Below, piece by piece: positions 59,581 to 64,000 of a stretch of DNA of 64,000 nt. A program made the position numbers and the translations under genes. Below the pieces are notes generated by a model. That model saw nothing but the letters and a program-made list of their open reading frames with translations. It was not told the DNA's origin and did not search any database. The stretch's first letter is position 1; each line of letters begins with the position of its first letter. The stretch is from Mycolicibacterium poriferae. GTDB lineage: Bacteria > Actinomycetota > Actinomycetes > Mycobacteriales > Mycobacteriaceae. The stretch lies in the NCBI RefSeq assembly GCF_010728325.1, contig NZ_AP022570.1, forward strand, positions 3,224,001-3,288,000, written 5' to 3'.

Positions 59581-60638
59581 GACGAACGCCTCGACAGTCC
59601 GATGGATTCGGGGATCGAGTCGGCGCTGATCCGCTTGCGGAACACCCAGTAGGACCACGCCTGGTAGCCCAGGACCAACGGCAGCAGCGTGAGCGAGGCC
59701 CAACTCATGATCTTCAGTGTGTAGGGCGTCGAGGAACCGTTGAAGATCGTGACGCTCCACTCCGGATTCAACGTGGACGGCAGCAGGTTCGGATACAGCG
59801 ACCCGAAGATCAGCACCGCCACCGACGCGACCACAAGCACCATCGAGAAGAACGCCCACCCCTCCCGGCTCTGGCTCCACATCAGCGCGACCGCGACCAG
59901 CAGGGCGACGACCGCGGCGGCCAGGGCCAGCCAGGTCCAGGATTTACCGTGGCTCAGCTGGGTCCACACACCGAACCCGCCGGCCAGCGCGATGACCGGC
60001 ACCGTCAGGATCCTGGCGAACCGGAACGCGTTGTCGCGGATATCTCCGCTGGTCTTCAGTGCCACGAAGGTCGACCCGTAGAACGCGAACAGCGCGGCGG
60101 TGGCCAGCCCACCCAGCAACGTGTAGGGATTGACGACGTCGTACAGCGTCGCCTGGGAAGCGCCGTCGGCGTCGATGGGCAGACCCTGCACCAGGACCGC
60201 GAACGCCACCCCCCACAGGATGGCGGGCAGCCACGAACCGAGGGCGATGCCGATGTCGGCCCAGTCACGCCACTTGGGATCGTCGATCTTGCCGCGCCAT
60301 TCGATGCCGACGATCCGCACGATCATGCCGAACAGGATGGCGAGCAGCGGCAGGTACAGCGCTGAGAACACGGTGGCATACCACACCGGGAACGCGGCGA
60401 ACATCGCCGCGCCGGCGGTGATCAACCACACCTCGTTGCCGTCCCACACCGGGCCGATCGTGTTCAGTGCGGCGCGGCGGTGGCGTTCGGCGGTGTCATG
60501 TCCACCACCCTCGATGTTCTTGCTGGCAGCCCCGAACGGGATCATCAGCATGCCGACGCCGAAGTCGAATCCCTCCAGGATCAGAAATCCGAGGAACAGC
60601 GCCGCTATGAGGAAGAACCACAGTTCCTGTAGTCCCAT
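59577..60638 (-). CDS. cydB: cytochrome bd ubiquinol/menaquinol oxidase subunit II
   Basis: Membrane subunit of 353 residues with about eight or nine helices. The N-terminal MGLQELWFFLIAALFLGFLI and LEGFDFGVGML is diagnostic, followed by GPVWDGNEVWLITAGAAMF and YQAWSYWVFRKRI near the end. With CydA it forms the bd oxidase, a high-affinity terminal oxidase. Lies 30 bases after cydA; its stop touches the cydD start. Confidence 0.95.
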   Translation of the reverse strand: MGLQELWFFLIAALFLGFLILEGFDFGVGMLMIPFGAASKNIEGGGHDTAERHRRAALNTIGPVWDGNEVWLITAGAAMFAAFPVWYATVFSALYLPLLAILFGMIVRIVGIEWRGKIDDPKWRDWADIGIALGSWLPAILWGVAFAVLVQGLPIDADGASQATLYDVVNPYTLLGGLATAALFAFYGSTFVALKTSGDIRDNAFRFARILTVPVIALAGGFGVWTQLSHGKSWTWLALAAAVVALLVAVALMWSQSREGWAFFSMVLVVASVAVLIFGSLYPNLLPSTLNPEWSVTIFNGSSTPYTLKIMSWASLTLLPLVLGYQAWSYWVFRKRISADSIPESIGLSRRSS

Positions 60639-60668
60639 CAGAATTCACGTCCTCTCAGCACGCGGCGG

Positions 60669-62117
60669 TCAGTAGGCGAAGGAAAGGGGAGCCACGTCGT
60701 CGTCGCTCGGCGACTTCGGTGGTGCCGGCTCGGAGTCGTGTTCCTGCGGCCCTTCGGTGACGTAGCGGCGCATCAGGAAGAACCACACCACCGCCAGCGC
60801 CCCGTAGATGGCGGTGAAGGTGATCAGTGAGAACAGCACCATGCCCGCCGAATGTCCGGAAACACCCTCCTGCACCGTCATTCGCACCATCTGGTCGCCG
60901 GTCGGGTTGGGTACCACGACCCACGGTTGCCGGCCCATCTCGGTGAACACCCAGCCCGCTGAGTTACCCAGGAACGGGGTGGGAATGGTCAGGATGCCGA
61001 ACCGGCCGAACCAGCGTTGATCGGGGATGCGGCCCCGGCGGGTGAGCCACAGGGCTGCCAGCGCGAACGCCACCGGGATCAACAGGAACCCGATCATCGC
61101 GCGAAACGCCCAGTAGGTGACGAACAGGTTGGGCCGGTAGTCGCCGGGACCGAACTTCTCCTGGTACTCCGCCTGCAGGTCGTTGACCCCGTCGAGGGTC
61201 ACCCCGGTGAACTTGCTCTCGGCGAGGAACGGCAGCACATAGGGCACCTCGATGAGGTGGATGACGCTGTCGCAGTTGTTGTGCGTGCCGACGGTGAGGA
61301 CAGAGAAGTTCGGATCGGTCTCGGTGTCACACAACGACTCTGCCGACGCCATCTTCATCGGTTGCTGGACGAACATCAGCTTGCCCTGGAAGTCGCCGGT
61401 CAGGAAGAGCCCACCGGCCGCGATCAGCGCCACCAGGCTGCCCATGATGGTCGCCGGGCGGTACATGGAGCGGGCCTCGGGAGTCTTGTGGTCGCGCACC
61501 ATCAGCCAGGCTGAAACACCGGCGACGAACACCCCGGCGGTGAGGAACGAACCGGCCACGACATGCAGGAACGCCCAGATCGCGGTGTTGTTGGTCAACA
61601 GCGCCCCGAAGTCGACCAGTTCGGCTCGACCGGTGTCGGGGTTGAACCGGGCGCCGACCGGGTGCTGCATGAACGAGTTGGCGGCGATGATGAAGTAGGC
61701 CGAGGCGTTGACGCCGAAGGCGACGATCCAGATGCAGGCGAGGTGCACCGCCCGGGGCAGCCGGCCCCAGCCGAAGATCCACAACCCGATGAAGGTGGAC
61801 TCGAAGAAGAACGCGATCAGCCCTTCGAAGGCGAGCGGAGCTCCGAAGATGTCGCCGACGAACTTGGAATACTCGCTCCAGTTCATGCCGAACTGGAACT
61901 CCTGGACGATGCCGGTGGCGACGCCGAGCGCGAAGTTGATCAGGAACAGTTTGCCGAAGAATCGGGTCAGCCGGTACCAGGCGGTGTTGCCGGTGATGTG
62001 CCACGCCGTCTGCATCGCGGCGATCAGCGGTGCCAGCCCGATCGTCAGCGGGACGAAGATGAAGTGGTAGACCGTGGTGATCCCGAACTGCCACCGCGAG
62101 ACATCCAACGCGTCCAT
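60669..62117 (-). CDS. cydA: cytochrome bd oxidase subunit I
   Basis: Haem-bearing subunit of 482 residues. The haem b595 or d ligand region is in FGITTVYHFIFVPLTIG (H18). The second conserved His-containing segment is FLHVVAGSFLTAGVF, and GWVFTEMGRQPWVV carries the Met ligand of haem b558. The Q-loop (about 250-330) is of the short type. First gene of cydA-cydB-cydD-cydC. A TGGGAG ribosome site precedes ATG 62117. Confidence 0.95.
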   Translation of the reverse strand: MDALDVSRWQFGITTVYHFIFVPLTIGLAPLIAAMQTAWHITGNTAWYRLTRFFGKLFLINFALGVATGIVQEFQFGMNWSEYSKFVGDIFGAPLAFEGLIAFFFESTFIGLWIFGWGRLPRAVHLACIWIVAFGVNASAYFIIAANSFMQHPVGARFNPDTGRAELVDFGALLTNNTAIWAFLHVVAGSFLTAGVFVAGVSAWLMVRDHKTPEARSMYRPATIMGSLVALIAAGGLFLTGDFQGKLMFVQQPMKMASAESLCDTETDPNFSVLTVGTHNNCDSVIHLIEVPYVLPFLAESKFTGVTLDGVNDLQAEYQEKFGPGDYRPNLFVTYWAFRAMIGFLLIPVAFALAALWLTRRGRIPDQRWFGRFGILTIPTPFLGNSAGWVFTEMGRQPWVVVPNPTGDQMVRMTVQEGVSGHSAGMVLFSLITFTAIYGALAVVWFFLMRRYVTEGPQEHDSEPAPPKSPSDDDVAPLSFAY

Positions 62118-62136
62118 TCGCCGCTCCCAGGCTGTG

Positions 62137-62163
62137 CTGACCTAATCTACGACACAGTGTAGT
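62137..62163 (-). promoter_or_regulatory. predicted cydA promoter
   Basis: TAGATT (62149 to 62144, minus strand) fits TANNNT and gives a start near 62137, about 20 nt before the cydA ATG. A short palindrome ACACTGTGT lies just upstream (about 62152-62160) and could be part of a regulator site; it is too short to name. Confidence 0.35.
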
Positions 62164-62200
62164 AACTATTGGGGCGCTGTGCGCTAGGGACTTCCGGCCC

Positions 62201-62794
62201 TCATTCGGTCGTGGTGGCGGTGACTTCCTGCCTGAATTCCGTCATTTTCTTGCTCGCACTACGGATACCGAAGGCCGAGACCACCTCGAACACCCCGAGG
62301 ACGATCAGCCAGATGCCGACCACCTGGGTGAGGATGGCCAACGACTCGAACGGCACGGCGAGCATGATCACACCGGCGATCAGGCTGATCACCCCGATGA
62401 AGATCTCCCAGCCCCGCCCCGGCAACGTCGGGTCGCTGATCGCGGACACCAGGGTCGCCACACCGCGGAAGATGAATCCGATCCCGATCCAGATCGCCAG
62501 CAGCAGCACGGCATCGCCGAAGTTGATGAAGCACATCACGGCCAACACGAGCGCCGCGGCGCCGCTGATGAACAGCAGTACCCGACCGGCAAGGGAGACC
62601 TTCAGGCTGAACGCGAACACCACCTGGGTGATGCCGGCGACCAACAGGTAGGCCGCGAAGAAGACCGACGCCACGAAGATGCTGATGCCGGGCCACACCA
62701 GCACCATGACACCGAGGATGACGGCGAGAATTCCTGAAAGCAGCACGGTTTTCCACAGATGCTGCAACATGCTTGGGGGAGCACCGGTTTCCAT
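62201..62794 (-). CDS. HdeD-family (DUF308) membrane protein
   Basis: A 197-residue protein with six short hydrophobic helices in three pairs, the HdeD/DUF308 plan: WKTVLLSGILAVILGVMVLV, WPGISIFVASVFFAAYLLVA, FRGVATLVSAISD and IWLIVLGVFEVVSAFGIR. E. coli HdeD is linked to acid resistance, but no function can be assigned here. The ATG at 62794 is preferred over a frame extension to 62812. Leftward; 83 bases separate it from cydA. Confidence 0.75.
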   Translation of the reverse strand: METGAPPSMLQHLWKTVLLSGILAVILGVMVLVWPGISIFVASVFFAAYLLVAGITQVVFAFSLKVSLAGRVLLFISGAAALVLAVMCFINFGDAVLLLAIWIGIGFIFRGVATLVSAISDPTLPGRGWEIFIGVISLIAGVIMLAVPFESLAILTQVVGIWLIVLGVFEVVSAFGIRSASKKMTEFRQEVTATTTE

Positions 62795-62862
62795 TCGCGC
62801 AGTGTGGCACACCCGCTGCGCCGACCCGCCGATTTCGCGTTACCGCTGTGTTGTCTCCACAC

Positions 62863-62950
62863 GGTCGTTAATGTTCCGTTACCGGCGCTGCGCGCCGGGT
62901 CATCGGTCGTTAACGTCCTTGGCTGGAGATGACCGGAGAGGACTCCGGTC
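62863..62950 (+). promoter_or_regulatory. repeat boxes, -10 and hairpin upstream of the amino-acid ABC operon
   Basis: CGGTCGTTAA occurs twice, with GGTCGTTAA at 62863-62871 and 62905-62913, 42 bp (about four helical turns) apart. The first copy lies in GTTAA-N6-GTTAC, which on the other strand is GTAAC-N6-TTAAC, similar to the GlnR box I recall (GTnAC-N6-GAAAC). TAACGT (62911-62916) fits a -10. In the leader, GACCGGAG-AGGA-CTCCGGTC (62931-62950) is a perfect 8-bp hairpin. Confidence 0.4.
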
Positions 62951-62986
62951 AAGGCTGACGGCCCGAAGCAGAAAGTAGAGGCAACC

Positions 62987-63907
62987 GTGTTGTTGGGTGG
63001 AATCCAAGAGCGCCGGACGAGGTTCTGGCGCGTCGCGGCCGTCTTCGCCGCTAGCGGAGCCCTGGCCCTTTCGGGCTGTTCCAGCAGTACCGACTCCAGC
63101 GCACCCGAGTCGCCCACCGAAAGTGTGCAGGCCGAGACGGTCGAAGAGATCGCGAACACCGTGCCCGAGCCGATCAAGTCGTCGGGCAAGCTCATCGTCG
63201 GCGTGAACATCCCGTACGCCCCGATGGAGTTCAAGGACCCGCAGGGCCAGATCGTCGGCTTCGATGTCGACCTGATGAACGCGATCGCCGGAACTCTGGG
63301 GCTCACTCCGGAGTACCGCGAAGCGGACTTCGCCAAGATCATCCCGTCCATCCAAGGCGGCACCTTCAACGTCGGGATGTCGTCGTTCACCGACAGCAAG
63401 GAGCGCGAGGAGCAGGTCGACTTCGTCACCTATTTCTCCGCGGGCACGCTGTGGGCCAAACCGGCCGGCGCCGACATCACGCCCGAGACCGCGTGCGGCA
63501 AGCGGGTCGCCGTTCAGGCCACCACGGTGCAGGAGACCGACGAACTGCCGGCCCGCAGCCGGGAGTGCACCGATGCCGGGCAACCGGCGATCCAGATCGT
63601 GCCGTTCGACAGCCAGGACGCCGCGACCAACGCGGTCGTGCTGGGCCAGGCCGACGCAATGTCGGCCGACTCCCCGGTGACGCTGTATGCCATCAAGCAG
63701 ACCAACGGCAAACTCGAGCAGGCCGGTGAGGTGTTCGACTCGGCGCCGTACGGTTGGCCGGTCGAGAAGGGTTCACCGCTGGCGCAGTCCCTGCAGCAGG
63801 CGCTTCAGCATCTGATCGACAACGGTCAGTACCGGGAGATCGCGGCCAACTGGGGTCTGGAGGAAGGCCTCATCGACAAGCCGGTCATCAACGGCGCGGT
63901 CTCCTGA
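62987..63907 (+). CDS. amino-acid ABC transporter substrate-binding lipoprotein
   Basis: A 306-residue family 3 solute-binding protein. The signal peptide (about 1-30) ends in the lipobox ALSG-C31, so it is a diacylated lipoprotein anchored outside the membrane, a substrate for Lgt. The binding domain has IPYAPMEFKDPQGQIVGFDV and DLMNAIAGTLGL, with ARG/Glu-type ligand features of polar amino-acid binders; glutamine or glutamate is possible but not shown. GTG 62987 follows AGAGG. The permease gene begins 15 bases after the stop. Confidence 0.88.
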   Translation: MLLGGIQERRTRFWRVAAVFAASGALALSGCSSSTDSSAPESPTESVQAETVEEIANTVPEPIKSSGKLIVGVNIPYAPMEFKDPQGQIVGFDVDLMNAIAGTLGLTPEYREADFAKIIPSIQGGTFNVGMSSFTDSKEREEQVDFVTYFSAGTLWAKPAGADITPETACGKRVAVQATTVQETDELPARSRECTDAGQPAIQIVPFDSQDAATNAVVLGQADAMSADSPVTLYAIKQTNGKLEQAGEVFDSAPYGWPVEKGSPLAQSLQQALQHLIDNGQYREIAANWGLEEGLIDKPVINGAVS

Positions 63908-63922
63908 CCGAGGACTGTTCGC

Positions 63923-64000
63923 ATGAGTGATGCGGCTGCGCCGTCGGCCATCGATGCCGTACCGCTGCGACATCCGTGGCGATGGGTGACGGCGGCCGTC
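63923..64000 (+). CDS. amino-acid ABC transporter permease, N-terminal fragment
   Basis: ATG 63923 starts MSDAAAPSAIDAVPLRHPWR then WVTAAV, where the window ends. The PLRHPWRW turn before a first helix is typical of polar amino-acid permeases (GlnP/HisM type), and position after the binding protein supports this. Only 26 residues are visible. Confidence 0.6.
   Translation, partial: MSDAAAPSAIDAVPLRHPWRWVTAAV

Overview
The window reads as the chromosome of a fast-growing mycobacterium (Mycolicibacterium-type actinobacterium). Evidence: high GC, many GTG starts, 4-nt GTGA/ATGA stop-start overlaps inside operons, and a gene order that matches from memory the M. tuberculosis Rv1559-Rv1624c interval (ilvA, treZYX, acyltransferase, bioAFD, bioB-bsaP, nadABC, hisDCBHA-impA-hisFI, bcp, trpE-TP-trpCBA, lgt, TM2/DUF2752 genes, pyk, tesB, cydABDC). 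gltBD sits between the DUF2752 gene and pyk, an arrangement I recall from fast growers rather than from M. tuberculosis. No rRNA, tRNA, CRISPR array or prophage was seen.

Layout. 1-10.7 kb: MFS tail, ilvA, then a leftward acyltransferase-treX-treY-treZ operon with translationally coupled junctions (glycogen to trehalose route). 10.7-17.2 kb: biotin cluster bioA, bioFD, a 2H phosphoesterase, the TetR repressor BioQ, bioB and its small partner bsaP. Perfect BioQ-type palindromes lie at the bioF and bioQ/bioB promoters, each followed by an array of 24-bp repeats in the leader. 17.2-24.4 kb: lipase-like protein, NrtR-like Nudix regulator divergent from nadABC with a palindromic operator, small membrane proteins, an F420-type nitroreductase relative. 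24.4-32.4 kb: the his operon, including priA (hisA), which probably also supplies the missing trpF step. An IS110-family element separates hisF from hisI. 32.4-40.7 kb: bcp, then trpE-TP-trpC-trpB-trpA-lgt; Lgt carries an acidic repeat tail of about 640 residues.

40.7-46.6 kb is the accessory island. It holds a DUF222/HNH (13E12-type) gene split by one IS3-family element, a family of three small one-helix membrane proteins of unknown function, one of them split by an IS6110-like element, a 20-bp tandem repeat, and an imperfect direct repeat of about 98 bp flanking the insertion. Both disrupted genes can be restored in frame by removing the IS and one target duplication. 46.6-64 kb returns to the core: TM2 and DUF2752 genes, gltBD (ammonia assimilation), pyk, tesB, the leftward cydA-cydB-cydD-cydC bd-oxidase operon with a DUF4190 gene, an HdeD-like protein, and the start of an amino-acid ABC transporter.

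Three threads stand out. First, mobile and repeat elements collect at stop-start gene junctions and at protein N-termini (DUF2567, hisF/hisI, trpE, nadB). Second, many genes have a TANNNT-like -10 element ending 7-9 nt before the start codon, predicting leaderless mRNAs, often next to operators. Third, the paired BioQ operators with 24-bp repeat leaders look like an undescribed cis-element co-ordinating bioFD with bioB-bsaP. Family names come from recognised motifs and remembered synteny; no database search was possible.
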